From the NCBI RefSeq assembly GCF_019039055.1, contig NZ_JAHOPB010000001.1:2578001-2642000 (forward strand): a stretch of DNA of 64,000 nucleotides, given 5' to 3'. The notes under the pieces are model-generated. The model had not been told where the DNA came from. It was given only the letters and a program-made list of their open reading frames with translations, and ran no database searches. Position 1 is the stretch's first letter; each line of letters begins with the position of its first letter. This document shows, piece after piece, positions 1 to 10,100 of this stretch. The position numbers and the translations under genes were made by a program. The DNA comes from Reyranella humidisoli. Its GTDB lineage: Bacteria > Pseudomonadota > Alphaproteobacteria > Reyranellales > Reyranellaceae.

Positions 1-109
1 CATCCTGGTAGCCGACCGTGAAGCCGAGCTGGTCGGCATAGAAGGCGGCACTCTCGGCGATGTCGAGGGAAGCGAGGATCGGGATGGTGCGGGCGGGATC
101 GTGGGTCAT
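1..109 (-). CDS. VOC (glyoxalase/bleomycin-resistance) family protein, N-terminal part
   Basis: Only the first 36 codons lie in the window; the gene runs off the left edge. The translation opens MTHDPARTIPILASLDIAES and continues into AFYADQLGF. That is the usual first strand and helix of vicinal-oxygen-chelate proteins, where a PxLxxxDxxxSxxFYxxxLGF pattern starts the first metal-binding half-domain. The family includes glyoxalases, dioxygenases and bleomycin-binding resistance proteins, so substrate and activity cannot be told from this piece. It is followed upstream, on the same strand, by the small unknown gene at 125-355, 15 bp away, so the two may be co-transcribed. Confidence 0.8.
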   Translation of the reverse strand, partial: MTHDPARTIPILASLDIAESAAFYADQLGFTVGYQD

Positions 110-124
110 TGAACCCGCCTCATA

Positions 125-355
125 TCAGGGAGCGCCGTGGCCCAACATCACGCTGTGCGAGGGACGGCCGCCGATGGCCAGCCAGCCCTTGGCCGCGGCG
201 AAAGCCACGGCCGCGTCGACCGCCGAGGGACGCTCGCCGCTCATCTCGCGATGGACCAGTTCCAGCCCGATCCAGGTCTGGCGATCGCCCCGGACGCCCC
301 TGACGGCGCGGCAGACGCGGACGGCCAGATCGTAAATCGCCTGCTTCCGTTCCAT
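125..355 (-). CDS. Hypothetical protein, 76 aa
   Basis: A small soluble protein beginning MERKQAIYDLAVRVCRAVRG. The frame stays open upstream to 451, but the ATG at 355 has GGAGG and AGGAG immediately before it, so I chose it. The protein has a helical N-terminal half with regularly spaced Arg and Val, and a C-terminal stretch DAAVAFAAAKGWLAIGG followed by PSHSVMLG. I recognise no named family; the pattern (a short helical protein ending in GWL.....HSV.L) looks like a small conserved hypothetical rather than a spurious frame. It probably shares a transcript with the VOC gene 15 bp downstream. No function is proposed. Confidence 0.6.
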   Translation of the reverse strand: MERKQAIYDLAVRVCRAVRGVRGDRQTWIGLELVHREMSGERPSAVDAAVAFAAAKGWLAIGGRPSHSVMLGHGAP

Positions 356-649
356 CTCCTGACCTCCAGAAAGGTTTTTGTGGGGCGTTTCGCCCTCCTT
401 AACTGACGAGCCCGCCGACGGTTCCCCGGCCATCCTGTGTAGATAAGACATGACTCCGCTCCCGCCGGTCCAAGCGTGCGAGTTTCAACTATGGGAGAGT
501 GGCTTCAGCAGAAGCGTCGACAGCAGGCCGCGCGGAGGGGGAAAGCGGGAACCGGGCTCATGGGCCGAGAGATGCGCCCTATCCCGGCGTACAACAATGG
601 ATTGGTTTGCCGAATTTCGGCCAGCGCGCAGCCAGTCTGTTCTCTCGGC

Positions 650-1018
650 CTATTCGACCGTGCGGGGCTTGCCGCGCGGCGGAAGCTTGCGCGCCGTCTC
701 CAACTCATGCGCCAGTTCCGCGAGGCTCAGCATGCCGGGCCGCAGCGGAAGGCGCGCGACGCCGGAATTGCGCCGGTTCTCCTCGGGCCAGAGCGCCCGC
801 CGCGCGAAGGACCGCGCCTCGTCGAACTTGCTCGACCTGATCGCGATGATCGCGGCACCCAGGCAGCGCTGCTCCCATTCGCCGAACGGAGCCACGCCGC
901 GGCCCAGCGCGTCGAGGATCTTCGTGATCGCCTCGACGGCCATCTTCTTCTTGTCCTCGGAGGCGAGCTCTTCGGAGGACACGGACAGCGATTTGCGCAG
1001 GGCTTCGATATCGGACAT
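650..1018 (-). CDS. Hypothetical protein, 122 aa
   Basis: Predicted soluble, largely helical protein starting MSDIEALRKSLSVSSEELAS. It has a charged, Lys/Glu-rich N-terminal helix and a middle segment WEQRCLGAAIIAIRSSKFDE followed by ARSFARRALWPEE that reads like a pair of amphipathic (TPR-like) helices. I do not recognise the family. No clear Shine-Dalgarno precedes the ATG, so the start is only moderately sure. The 200 bases beyond its stop, towards position 450, carry no convincing gene. Confidence 0.6.
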   Translation of the reverse strand: MSDIEALRKSLSVSSEELASEDKKKMAVEAITKILDALGRGVAPFGEWEQRCLGAAIIAIRSSKFDEARSFARRALWPEENRRNSGVARLPLRPGMLSLAELAHELETARKLPPRGKPRTVE

Positions 1019-1085
1019 GGCGGCAGTCTAGCCGCTCAAGGCCGATCCCGCCGCCTCTTTTCACGCTTCCTGCACAGCGCGGGAA

Positions 1086-1901
1086 TCAGGCCTGGCCGGC
1101 GCCCCAGAAGCGCCGCAACCCCGCGGCGTCGCCGTTGAACAGGTTGCGGTCGCAGTGGCTGACGCCCTTCACGATGTTGGTCTGGCCGTAGGCGGGCTTC
1201 CCGTCGCTTTCGTCGCCGGCATACTGCCAGAGTCGCCAGCCGGTGGTTTCCCAGGCCAAAGGGATCTCCGGCGAATCGTGATAGTCGGCGACCCACAGGC
1301 CGCAGCGCGCCAGGATCGAATCGGGCGTGATGCGCGCGCCGAGGCTCAGGTTGGAGTTGGGCAGCGGCTCGCCGTTGGCCCAGGTCGGGTGGACGTAGAC
1401 CACGGGCAGCCGGCCGGTCGCCGAGGCCACGGCCTGCACGAACTCCTCGGCCTGGTCGACCCGCATCGAGTTGCGCGGGTTGTTCTCGTTGGCCTCAAGG
1501 TCGAGCGCCAGCAGGGTGCGCGGGCCGGGGCGGGCCACGGAGAGGAAATAGGCCGCCTGTCGCGCGCCTGGCGTCTGGCCCGTGCCGAAATGATAGGCGC
1601 CCCAGAGGAGACCGGCTGCCTCGGCCTGCGGCCGCCTTCCGGCATAGGCCGTGTCGAGATAGTCGCCGCCCTCGGTCGCCTTGTGGATGACGCCCAGCAT
1701 GCCGCTCTGCCGCACGGCGCGGAAGTCGGAGACGGCCACGCTGCGGCTGAGGTCGATGACGGCATCGAGTCCCAGCGTCGCCCGGTCCGGCGGCGGCGGT
1801 GCGATCGGGTAGGGCCTGGCGGTCGAGACGGGCTGGCCGGGGGTGCACCCGGCGGCCGTCGTCGCGGCGAGACCGGAGAGCAGAGTCCTGCGGGAGATCA
1901 T
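1086..1901 (-). CDS. GH25-like lysozyme domain lipoprotein (271 aa)
   Basis: Probable cell-wall glycoside hydrolase (DUF1906/GH25 type fold) exported and lipid-anchored. The N-terminus MISRRTLLSGLAATTAAGC has a twin-arginine pattern and a lipobox ending at Cys19. Family hallmarks follow in order: AVIDLSR near residue 48, KATEGGDY near 74, LLALDLEANE near 130 (the D-x-E strand), LWVADYHD near 202 and WRLWQYAG near 222. GH25 enzymes cleave the MurNAc-GlcNAc bond of peptidoglycan. The frame is open far upstream, but the upstream part is a shadow of the MFS gene; the ATG at 1901 begins the signal sequence. The MFS gene ends 41 bp upstream on the same strand, so an operon is likely. Confidence 0.85.
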   Translation of the reverse strand: MISRRTLLSGLAATTAAGCTPGQPVSTARPYPIAPPPPDRATLGLDAVIDLSRSVAVSDFRAVRQSGMLGVIHKATEGGDYLDTAYAGRRPQAEAAGLLWGAYHFGTGQTPGARQAAYFLSVARPGPRTLLALDLEANENNPRNSMRVDQAEEFVQAVASATGRLPVVYVHPTWANGEPLPNSNLSLGARITPDSILARCGLWVADYHDSPEIPLAWETTGWRLWQYAGDESDGKPAYGQTNIVKGVSHCDRNLFNGDAAGLRRFWGAGQA

Positions 1902-1942
1902 GCCGCGAGAGTAGGGCGTCCGGCGCACCGGGCAAGCCCGTG

Positions 1943-3226
1943 TCAGGTCTTGAGTGCCGCCTGCCGCGCGCGCAGTTCGTCGCTGGGCCGGACGTCGCGC
2001 GAGCGGCCGTAGATCGTGAGGGCGACCAGCAGCACCGCGACCATGAAGCCGAACAGGGTGCGATAGGCTTCCTCGGAGCGCGCGCCGTCGGGCAAGGGCG
2101 GGAAGGCGCCGACGATGACGCCGGACAGGCTCTGCATGCAGGCGACGCCCAGCATGACGCTGGTGTTCATGGTGGCGATGCCGCGGCCGATCAGCCGGTC
2201 GGGGAAGATGCCGCGCCCGTGCGTCATCACCATGGTGCTCGATGCGCTCAGGAACCCGATGCCGATGATGGCGGCCATGGCGACCCACAGCGGCGCATTG
2301 GCCCACAGCGCCAGCGTGGCGAGGATGGCGGCGATCAGGAGGGTCCCGGTGATGGCGATGCGCTTGCGCGTGTCGAACACGCGGTCGAGCGGGCTGATGG
2401 TCAGCATGCCGATCTGGTAGGCGATCACCGCGACCAGCAGCACGTTACCCGACTCGACGCGGGTGAGCCCATGGACCTCGCGCAGGAACGGGCCGCCCCA
2501 CAGGCCCTGCACGGTGAAGGTGCAGGCGTAGTTGCAGAAATTGAGCGCGAGGATGAACTTGAGTTGCGGGTTCTTCAGCACCTCGCCCAGCCCGCGCATC
2601 ATCTCCGCCGCCGTCTCGGTCTTGCGCTCGAGGAAGGGATGCCCCGGCGGCGCGTCGCGCACGACGGTCCAGACGGCGATCGCCGTCAGCGCGGTGAAGA
2701 CGACCATCAGGCCGAACACGCCGCGCCAGCCGATCTCGCCGGTGCCCCAGGCGAGCGGCGTGGTGGCGAGCAGGTTGCCCAGCAGCCCGACCGACAGCAC
2801 GATGCCCGCCAGCGTGGCGAAGCGATCGGGCGGGAACCAGCGCGAGATCACCACCATGCTGCCGATCAGCATGACGCCGAAGCCCGCGCCCATCAGCGCG
2901 CGCCCGGCGAGCAGTTGCGGCCAGGCCGGCGCCAGGGTGAACAGCGTCGCGCCGATCACCGCGACGACCAGCATGCCGGTGACGGTGCGGCGTGGCCCAT
3001 AGCGGTCGAACAGGAAGCCACAGGGGATCTGCATTGCCGAGAAGCCGAAGAAGAACGCACCGGTCAGAGCGCCCAGCGCCTCCGGCCCGATGCCGAGGTC
3101 GCGCATCAGGTCGAGCCCGATCGTGACGTTGGCCGCGCGGAAGAAGTGGCTCGCGACATAGGCTGTCGCCAGCGTCGCCACGATGATGATCGCCTGTCGC
3201 CGGATGCCGGGATCCATGCCCGCCAT
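1943..3226 (-). CDS. MFS transporter (427 aa, 12 TM type)
   Basis: Inner-membrane secondary transporter. It has about twelve hydrophobic segments and the MFS signature between TM2 and TM3 (GFLFDRYGPRRT, near residue 70), preceded by FFFGFSAMQIPCG, a helix seen in organic-anion/phthalate-permease-like MFS proteins. A second signature-like loop is present in the C-terminal half (DRVFDTRKRIAI). The substrate cannot be assigned. Two Met codons (3226 and 3217) are possible starts; an AGAGGA lies about 12 bases before the first. The lysozyme-like lipoprotein follows 41 bp downstream. The gene diverges from the second MFS gene at 3560, across a repeat-bearing spacer. Confidence 0.88.
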   Translation of the reverse strand: MAGMDPGIRRQAIIIVATLATAYVASHFFRAANVTIGLDLMRDLGIGPEALGALTGAFFFGFSAMQIPCGFLFDRYGPRRTVTGMLVVAVIGATLFTLAPAWPQLLAGRALMGAGFGVMLIGSMVVISRWFPPDRFATLAGIVLSVGLLGNLLATTPLAWGTGEIGWRGVFGLMVVFTALTAIAVWTVVRDAPPGHPFLERKTETAAEMMRGLGEVLKNPQLKFILALNFCNYACTFTVQGLWGGPFLREVHGLTRVESGNVLLVAVIAYQIGMLTISPLDRVFDTRKRIAITGTLLIAAILATLALWANAPLWVAMAAIIGIGFLSASSTMVMTHGRGIFPDRLIGRGIATMNTSVMLGVACMQSLSGVIVGAFPPLPDGARSEEAYRTLFGFMVAVLLVALTIYGRSRDVRPSDELRARQAALKT

Positions 3227-3559
3227 CAGGCCGCGTTTCCTCTGTTTCCCATTTCCGCTTTCTCGACCGGTGGAGCCGTCGGCGCGTTGGTGTTGGGATC
3301 AGTGCTATCGGGCGGGGGATGTCATCGCAATGCGGACGAACGAAATCGTTCCGCTCGCCGGGACAACCCGTCGTCTATGGCTGACTGTTGAAGCAGGAAA
3401 GGTCCTTCGCTGCGCTCAGGATGACAATTCTGTGGAAATTGGCGCAGTGCGCTGATCACCTGACCCGGTGTCATCCTGAGCGCAGCGAAGGACCTTTCCT
3501 CGGATGCGGCCATCGGCTTCTTCGCGGCGCAGTGCCTGGGCGGTACACACGCACCTGCC
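3227..3559. other. Intergenic spacer with a long inverted repeat
   Basis: The spacer between two divergent MFS genes holds no convincing gene. Its main feature is an inverted repeat: AGGAAAGGTCCTTCGCTGCG at 3397-3416 recurs inverted at about 3482-3501, with GATGACA/TGTCATC joining the two arms inside. Related pieces recur near 51590, 51740 and 61580. The promoters of both MFS genes must lie here, but I could not pick out convincing -35/-10 boxes. Confidence 0.7.
3397..3501. repeat. Dispersed palindromic repeat, family A
   Basis: Two inverted arms reading ...GGTCCTTCGCTGCGCTCAGG and its complement enclose a core containing GGAAATTGGCGCAGTGCGC and TGATCA. The same core motif, GGCGCAGTGCGC followed by GATCA or a near match, recurs around 51630 and 56160, each time close to a GATGACAA. 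The arrangement is that of a mobile, non-coding intergenic repeat. Confidence 0.75.
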
Positions 3560-4993
3560 ATGAAGTCCCTCGAACCGGCCCCTCTGCGCGTCCTCGAACG
3601 ATTGTCGATCCATCCCTGGCTGGTGGTCGGCGTCACCTGTGCCGGCGCGTTCATCGGGCAGCTCGATGCCAGCATCGTGCAGCTCGCGCTGCCGGCGCTG
3701 GCGCAGGGCTTCGACGTGCGGGTCGATTCCGTGCGCTGGGTCGCCATCGCCTATCTGCTGGCCTTTGCCTGCAGCCTCGCCGTGTCGGGACGCGTCTCGG
3801 AGATGATGGGACGCAAGCTGCCCTACCTGCTGGGCTTCGCGCTGTTCACGCTGGCCTCGCTGCTGTGCGGTCAGGCCGAGACGCTGGAGCAGCTCGTGGC
3901 GCTGCGGGCGCTGCAGGGCGTGGGCGGCGGGCTTCTAGGCGCCAACAGCATGACCATCCTGGTGAGCTCGGTGCCCGCGGACAAGCGGCCGCATGCGATT
4001 GGCTGGTTCACCACGGCGCAAGCGGTGGGCGTCAGTCTGGGGCCGATCGCCGGCGGCCTGCTGCTCGACGGGCTGGGCTGGCGCTGGATCTTCTGGGCGG
4101 CGGTGCCGTTCGGCCTGCTCGCCTTCGCGATGGGCTGGCTGGTCCTGCCGCGCTCGCCCGAGGGTTCGCGCAAGAGCGACGAGACCTTCGACGTTGCGGG
4201 CGCGGTGCTGCTGGTGCCGGCACTCGGGCTGGGCCTGCTGGCGCTGACGCAGGTGTCGGTCTGGCCGGTCGCGTCGCCCGCGATGCTGGCCTCGGCCGGC
4301 GCGTCGATCCTGTTCCTGGTCCTGTTCCTGTGGCGCGAGCAGCGGGCACGCTGGCCGGTGGTCGACGTCGCGCTGTTCCGTGCGCGCGACTTCACGATGG
4401 GCTTCATAGGCGTGGTGATGGGCTATGCGCTGCTCTACGGCATGTTGTTCCTGATGTCCTTCGCCTTCGTGAAGGGGCTCGACAACTCCGCGCGCGTGGC
4501 CGGGCTGAAGCTCGCGACCATCCCGGTCCTGTTGGGCCTGCTGGCGCCGCTGGGCGCCCGGCTGGGCGCGCGCATCACGGCACGTCGCACCGGGGCTGCG
4601 GGCATGGCGCTCTGCCTCGCGGCCATCCTCGGACTGGTGGCGATCTCCTTCGGGCCGGACCGCCTCGTCGTGCGCCTCGTGGCGCTGGCGATGTTCGGCG
4701 CGGGCCTCGGCCTGTTCCTGGCACCCAACAGCCACGCCACCATCGCCGCCGCGCCCGCAGGCCACGCCGCCTCGGCGGGCGGGCTGGTCAATCTCGGCCG
4801 CGTGCTGGGAAGCTGCCTCGGCGTCTCGGCCGCCTCGTCCATGCTGTCGTGGCGTCTCGGTCTTTCGGGTGCGGCCGACACGATGGGCCCGGCCTTCATC
4901 GAGGCGGTGGAAGGCAGCCTGCTGGTGCTTGCCGCCTTTGCCGTGGTGGCCGGCGCCGCGTCGCTGGCGGTGCGTCCCGGCAGCCAACCCTAG
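3560..4993 (+). CDS. MFS drug-efflux transporter, DHA2 (EmrB/QacA) type
   Basis: A 477-residue inner-membrane pump of the 14-helix DHA2 class. Visible marks are motif D1 in TM1 (FIGQLDASIVQLALPAL, with the typical LDxxIVxxALP), WVAIAYLLAFACSLAVSGRV with motif A (GRVSEMMGRK) near residue 80, LRALQGVGGGLLGANSM (motif B, R-x-x-QGxG) near 115, and motif C GVSLGPIAGGLLLDGLGWRW near 155-175. Such proteins usually expel drugs or lipophilic compounds with a proton. No EmrA-type adaptor gene is adjacent, so it probably works alone. A repeat-bearing spacer precedes it. The next gene (hotdog dehydratase) is convergent and overlaps it by 4 bases at the stop codons. Confidence 0.9.
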   Translation: MKSLEPAPLRVLERLSIHPWLVVGVTCAGAFIGQLDASIVQLALPALAQGFDVRVDSVRWVAIAYLLAFACSLAVSGRVSEMMGRKLPYLLGFALFTLASLLCGQAETLEQLVALRALQGVGGGLLGANSMTILVSSVPADKRPHAIGWFTTAQAVGVSLGPIAGGLLLDGLGWRWIFWAAVPFGLLAFAMGWLVLPRSPEGSRKSDETFDVAGAVLLVPALGLGLLALTQVSVWPVASPAMLASAGASILFLVLFLWREQRARWPVVDVALFRARDFTMGFIGVVMGYALLYGMLFLMSFAFVKGLDNSARVAGLKLATIPVLLGLLAPLGARLGARITARRTGAAGMALCLAAILGLVAISFGPDRLVVRLVALAMFGAGLGLFLAPNSHATIAAAPAGHAASAGGLVNLGRVLGSCLGVSAASSMLSWRLGLSGAADTMGPAFIEAVEGSLLVLAAFAVVAGAASLAVRPGSQP

Positions 4994-5868
4994 AAGAGAC
5001 TCGCGGTTGCCACGGCAACGGTTTCGTCGCGGCCGTTGACGATCCGCAGGTCGAGGACGTCGCCGCGGCGGTGACCACCGACCTCCAGCACGTCGTCGCG
5101 CTGGAGCATGCGCGTGAAGGTGGCGTCGAGTCGTCCCCGCGAGATCCAGGTGTCTTCACCGAACAGGTCCTGCGCGAATCGCGAGAGATAGGCGAACGAC
5201 ATGGTGGCCGCCGGGATCGCGACCCGTGCACCCAGGGCCTGCGCCAGTCGGTCGTCGGTATGATGGTTCTCGCCCGGCAGGCTGAACAGGCGCGACTTCT
5301 CCATCGTCATTCGGATGCGGCGCGATGGCAGGGCGAGGGAGGGCGCCAGTGCGACGCGCGCTGCCAGCGGTCGAGGCGGAGCGACGGACGGCACGCCGTC
5401 GCTGCGGACGGCGCAGGTATGCTCGAAGACCGCGAGCGCGTTGCCGTCGGCGTCGAAGAACGAGCCGCGCATCACGATGAAGTCGCGGCCGCGCTTTCGG
5501 TCCTTCGCGACCAGTTCCACGTCGGCGCGTACGGGCCGTCCCAGGGCAAACGGACGGCAGAAGCGCGCCGAACTCTTGGCATGCAGGAACGGCACATCGA
5601 CCAGATGAGGATATCGCCGGCGGAACAGCTCGAAATGCCCGGCCTCTCCCGGCGCACGCTCGAGGAAGCCCGACGGGAACCAGACATAGGTGGCAAGGAA
5701 AAGCGGATGGACGAGGCCCTCCGACGGATCGCCTACCCGCCAGCCTCTTGCGTCCTCGACCGCATCGGCGAACTTTCGCACCTGCTGGATCGTGGGCTGG
5801 AAGACGGTGCTTCCCAGCGTCTGCGGCACGGGCAGTTCGTCGAAGCTCGGGGTCGCGTTCGCCGTCAT
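4990..5868 (-). CDS. MaoC-like hotdog-fold dehydratase domain protein (292 aa)
   Basis: Soluble protein with two apparent hotdog domains, of the FAS1-type dehydratase / MaoC family. The N-terminal half begins with LGSTVFQPTIQQVRKFADAV, the usual helix-strand start, and runs through VHPLFLATYVWF near residue 54. The C-terminal half carries MTMEKSRLFSLPGENHHTDD (near 190-208; H-x-x-D-like entrance to the second domain), AYLSRFAQDLFGED and RGDVLDLRIVNGRDETVA. Family members hydrate enoyl-CoA or related thioesters; the substrate here is unknown. The ATG at 5868 has GGAG about 9 bases upstream and was preferred to the in-frame ATG at 5931. It is divergent from the RND operon. Confidence 0.75.
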   Translation of the reverse strand: MTANATPSFDELPVPQTLGSTVFQPTIQQVRKFADAVEDARGWRVGDPSEGLVHPLFLATYVWFPSGFLERAPGEAGHFELFRRRYPHLVDVPFLHAKSSARFCRPFALGRPVRADVELVAKDRKRGRDFIVMRGSFFDADGNALAVFEHTCAVRSDGVPSVAPPRPLAARVALAPSLALPSRRIRMTMEKSRLFSLPGENHHTDDRLAQALGARVAIPAATMSFAYLSRFAQDLFGEDTWISRGRLDATFTRMLQRDDVLEVGGHRRGDVLDLRIVNGRDETVAVATASLF

Positions 5869-6010
5869 CCTTGGTCTCCGGGGGCGTCTGGCTTGATCTC
5901 GATCATGGCGAGGGGATATTGAAACAGTCATGCGGAATGTCCGCCCGGGTCACGAAGCCTGCAATGCCCGGGGCCGGTCGAGAGAAGGCTTCGACGATTT
6001 CCGGAGTTGA

Positions 6011-7195
6011 ATGATGACCCATTGGCCGCGCGCTCCCCGCAACGAGATCGGGACGCCGCTGCGACGCGGCCTGCGCCACTGGGCGCCCGTTGCGCTGGCG
6101 GGTTTCCTGGCCCTCGCCGTCGCACTGCCGGCCGGCGCCCAGACCAAGGCGGCCGACAATGCGCCGCCGGTCGTGCTGGTGCAGCCGGCCGAGCTGCGCT
6201 CGCTGGCGCCGCAGTCGGAATATATCGGCCGCATCGCGGTGTTCGACAAGGTGGAGCTGCGCGCCCGCGTCAAGGGCACGCTGGGCAAGCGCGAGTTCGC
6301 CGACGGTGCCAAGGTGACGGAAGGCCAGCTCCTGTTCACCATCGATCCCGCGCCCTACCGCATCACCGTCAACCAGAAGCGGGCGCTGCGCGACGGGGCG
6401 CAGGCCGCGCTGATCAACGCCGACGCGCAGCTCAAGCGCGCCGCCGACCTGTTGAAGACCAACAACGTCTCGCAGGTGGCCTACGACCAGCGGCTGAGCG
6501 AGCAGCTCCAGGCCAAGGCGACGCTCGACGACGCGGAGGCCCAGCTCGAGGATGCCGAGCTGCAGCTTTCCTATACCAGGATCACAGCGCCGATCGCCGG
6601 CCTGGTCGGCCGCGCTGCCGTCTCGCCGGGCAACATCGTGGGGCCGGACTCCGGCGTGCTGGCCACCATCGTGAACGAGCGGCAGATCCGCGTGCTGTTC
6701 TCGGTCTCGCAGGCCGAGCTGCTGAACGTGCGGCGCGACCTGCGCGCGGGCGAGCACCTGCCCGTCCGGCTGCGCCTGGCCGACGGCAAGCTCTACCCCG
6801 AGAAGGGCAAGGTCGACTTCATCGACGTCACGGTCGATCCCAACACCGACGGCCAGATGGCGCGCGCGGTGTTCGACAATGCCGACGAGCTGCTGACCGA
6901 CGGCCAGACGGTGCGGGTCATCGTCGAGGGCAACGAGCCGGCCAAGGCGCTGGTGGTGCCGCAGCCGGCGATGGCGATCGACCAGACCGGCCCCTATGTC
7001 TATGTCGTCGACGGCAAGGGCGTCGTCGAGCAGCGCCGCATCACCGTCGACTTCGTGCGCGACGGCATGATCGCGGTGGCGAGCGGCCTCAAGGAAGGCG
7101 ACCGGGTCATCGTGCGCGGCCAGCAGCGCGTGCGCGCCGGCATGGCGGTCGAGGCGCAGGCCGCGCCGGCCCCCGCCGGCCAGCCGAAGCGCTGA
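6011..7195 (+). CDS. RND efflux pump, periplasmic adaptor subunit
   Basis: A 394-residue membrane-fusion protein of the AcrA/MexE class. A cytoplasmic basic leader precedes a hydrophobic export signal ending near ALPAGAQ (residue 44). Next comes the biotinyl-lipoyl half-motif (VELRARVKGTL and GAKVTEGQLLFTIDPAPYR), the alpha-hairpin (residues about 115-175, QAALINADAQLKRA), then the second lipoyl half LSYTRITAPIAGLVGRAAVS and the beta-barrel and membrane-proximal domains. It links the inner-membrane pump to an outer-membrane channel. Two adjacent ATG codons (6011, 6014) are possible starts behind a GGAG. The pump gene starts 4 bases after its stop. No outer-membrane factor is encoded nearby, so a channel from elsewhere must be shared. 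Confidence 0.94.
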   Translation: MMTHWPRAPRNEIGTPLRRGLRHWAPVALAGFLALAVALPAGAQTKAADNAPPVVLVQPAELRSLAPQSEYIGRIAVFDKVELRARVKGTLGKREFADGAKVTEGQLLFTIDPAPYRITVNQKRALRDGAQAALINADAQLKRAADLLKTNNVSQVAYDQRLSEQLQAKATLDDAEAQLEDAELQLSYTRITAPIAGLVGRAAVSPGNIVGPDSGVLATIVNERQIRVLFSVSQAELLNVRRDLRAGEHLPVRLRLADGKLYPEKGKVDFIDVTVDPNTDGQMARAVFDNADELLTDGQTVRVIVEGNEPAKALVVPQPAMAIDQTGPYVYVVDGKGVVEQRRITVDFVRDGMIAVASGLKEGDRVIVRGQQRVRAGMAVEAQAAPAPAGQPKR

Positions 7196-7199
7196 TCCC

Positions 7200-10100
7200 A
7201 TGGGCATCGCCTCGCTCTTCATCCGTCGCCCGCGGCTGGCCTTCGTCGTCTCCGCGATCATGGTCATCGCGGGCCTGCTGGCGCTGGGCAGCCTGCCGAT
7301 CGCGCAGTTCCCCAACATCGTGCCGCCGGAAGTAACCGTCACGACCAGCTATGCCGGCGCGTCCGCGCAGGTGGTCGAGGAGAGCGTGGCGCAGATCATC
7401 GAGCGCAACGTCAACGGCGTCGAGAACATGATCTCGATGAAGTCGACCTCGGGCAGCGACGGCAGCTACAGCCTCAGCATCTATTTCAAGGTGGGTTCCA
7501 ACCCGCAGGACCATACGGTCAACGTCAACAACCGCATCAACCGCGCCATGCCGCAGCTTCCCGACGAGGTGCAGCGCAACGGCGTGCTGGTGAAGAAGCA
7601 GTCCTCGGCTCTGCTGCAGGTGATCGCCGTCTATTCGCCCAAGGGCACGCGCGACGCGCTGTTCCTGTCGAACTTCGCCACCATCAACGTGCTCGACACC
7701 ATGCAGCGCGTGCCGGGCGTCGGCTCGGCCGGCCTGTTCGGCGGGCTCGATTATGCCATGCGCGTGTGGCTCGACCTCGACCGCATGTCGAGCCTCGGCA
7801 TCACCTCGCAGGACGTGGTGAAGGCGATCGAGGCCAAGAACATGCAGGCCGCGGTCGGCCGCGTCGGTGCCGCGCCGCTGCTCGACGGCGTCGACTTCCA
7901 GCTCAACATCACCGCCAAGGGCCGGCTCACCTCGGCCGAGGAGTTCGGCAACATCAGCGTGCGCGTCACGCCCGACGGCGCGCTGCTGCGCATCCGCGAC
8001 ATCGGCCGGGTCGAGCTGGGCTCGGCCAACGCCGACGTCACCACGCGCTACAACGGCAAGCCGGCGGCCGGCATCCAAGTCTACCAGCTGGCCGGCGCCA
8101 ACGCGCTCGCCACCGCCGAGGGCGTGCGCCAGGTGCTGAAGGAGCTGGAGGACCGGCTGCCCGAGGACGTGGCCTTCGACGTGATGTACGACACCACCGT
8201 GTTCGTCGAGGCGACGATCCACAGCGTGGTGAAGACCCTGATCGAGGCCTTCGTGCTGGTGGCCCTCGTGGTCTTCCTGTTCCTCGGCAGCGTGCGCGCC
8301 ACGCTCATTCCCATCATCGCCGTGCCGGTCGCGCTGGTCGGCACCTTCGCGGTGATGCAGGTGCTGGGCTTCTCGCTCAACACCGTGTCGCTGCTGGCGC
8401 TGGTGCTGGCCATCGGCATCGTGGTCGACGACGCCATCGTCGTGGTCGAGGCGGTCGAGCACACGCTGGAGAAGGAGCCCGGCCTCACGCCGGCCGAGGC
8501 CACCGAAAAGGCGATGGCCGAGGTCACGGCGCCGATCATCGCCATCACCCTGGTGCTGCTCTCGGTGTTCATTCCCACCGCCTTCATGCCGGGCATCGCG
8601 GGCAAGCTCTACCAGCAGTTCGCGGTGACGATCTCGGTCGCCATGGTGATCTCGGCGATCAACGCGCTGTCGCTCTCGCCGGCACTGTGCGCGCTGCTGC
8701 TCACCCGTCGCGGCGCGCCGCGCGGTCTGATGGCCCGCATCCAGCGCGGCCTCGACGCCACGCGCAACGGCTACCTGCGTGTCGCGGGCCCGCTGATCCG
8801 CCGCAGCCTGCTGGCGGTGGGCTTGGTCGGGCTGTTCGCCCTGGCGACCGGCGGGCTGCTGCGCGTCGTGCCCACCGGCTTTCTGCCCGACGAGGACCAG
8901 TCCTCCTTCATGGCCGAGATCCAGCTGCCCGACGCCGCCTCGACCAGCCGCACGCTGGAGGCGGTGATGCAGGTCGAGACCATGCTGCAGGGCCAGCCGT
9001 GGCTGCAGAACTTCTTCACCGTGAGCGGCAACAGCCTGCTCGACGGGCTGAACCTGCCCAACCGCGCCATGATGATCGTGTCGCTCAAACCCTATGCCGA
9101 GCGTCCCGGCCGCGAGATGTCGGCCTTCGCGGTGCTGGAGCGGCTGAACAAGGCGTTCGACCGCGTGGCCGTGGCCAACGTCTACGCCTTCAACCCGCCG
9201 CCGATCGCGGGGCTGGGCAATTCCTCGGGCTTCGAATTCGAGGTCCAGAGCCTGACCGGTGCGCCGCCGGAGGAGATCGTGGCGGTGGCGCGCGGCGTCA
9301 TCAACGCGGCCCAGGCCGCGCCCGAGCTGGCGGGCGTCTTCACCACCTACAGCGCCTCGACGCCGCAGATCCGGCTGGAGCTCGACCGCGACCGCGCCGA
9401 GACGCTGGGCGTCGCGATCCCCGACATCTTTGCCGCCCTGCAGACCGCGATGGGCAGCCGCAACGTCAACAACTTCAACATGTTCGGCCGCACCTGGACG
9501 GTGCGCGTGCAGGCCGACGCACTCGACCGCCGAACGATCGAGGACGTGAAGCGCGTGCGCGTGCGCTCCTCGAGCGGCAAGCTGGTGCCGCTGCAGGCGA
9601 TGGCCACGCTCGAACTCACGACCGCGCCGGCCACCATCAATCGCTACAACAACCTGCGCTCGGTGACGCTGAACGGCGCGCCGGCGGCGGGCTATTCCTC
9701 GGGCGAGGCGATCGCTGCGATGGAGCGGGTGGCGCGCGCCAGCCTGCCGCCGGGCTATTCCTATCAATGGGCCGGCACCGCGCAGCAGGAGAAGGAGGCG
9801 GGCAGCCAGACCGGCTTCGTGCTCGCGCTGGCGGTGCTGTTCGCCTACCTGTTCCTGGTCGGCCTCTACGAGAGCCTGGCGCTGCCGGTGGCGGCGCTGC
9901 TGTCGGTGATCGTGGGCCTGTTCGGCGCGCTGGCGGCACTCTGGCTGACCGGCCTCGCCAACAACGTCTATGCCCAGATCGGTATCGTCGTGCTGATCGC
10001 GCTGGCGGCCAAGAACGCCATCCTGGTGATCGAGGTCGCCATGCATGAGCGGGCCGGGGGCAGCGACCCGGTGACGGCCGCCACCTCGGCCGCCGGGCAA

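Noticed and set aside
7107..10100. A 997-codon open frame on the minus strand
   Set aside because: It is the antisense shadow of the RND pump gene, with the His/Arg/Glu-rich composition typical of such frames in GC-rich DNA; the plus-strand protein has all RND motifs.
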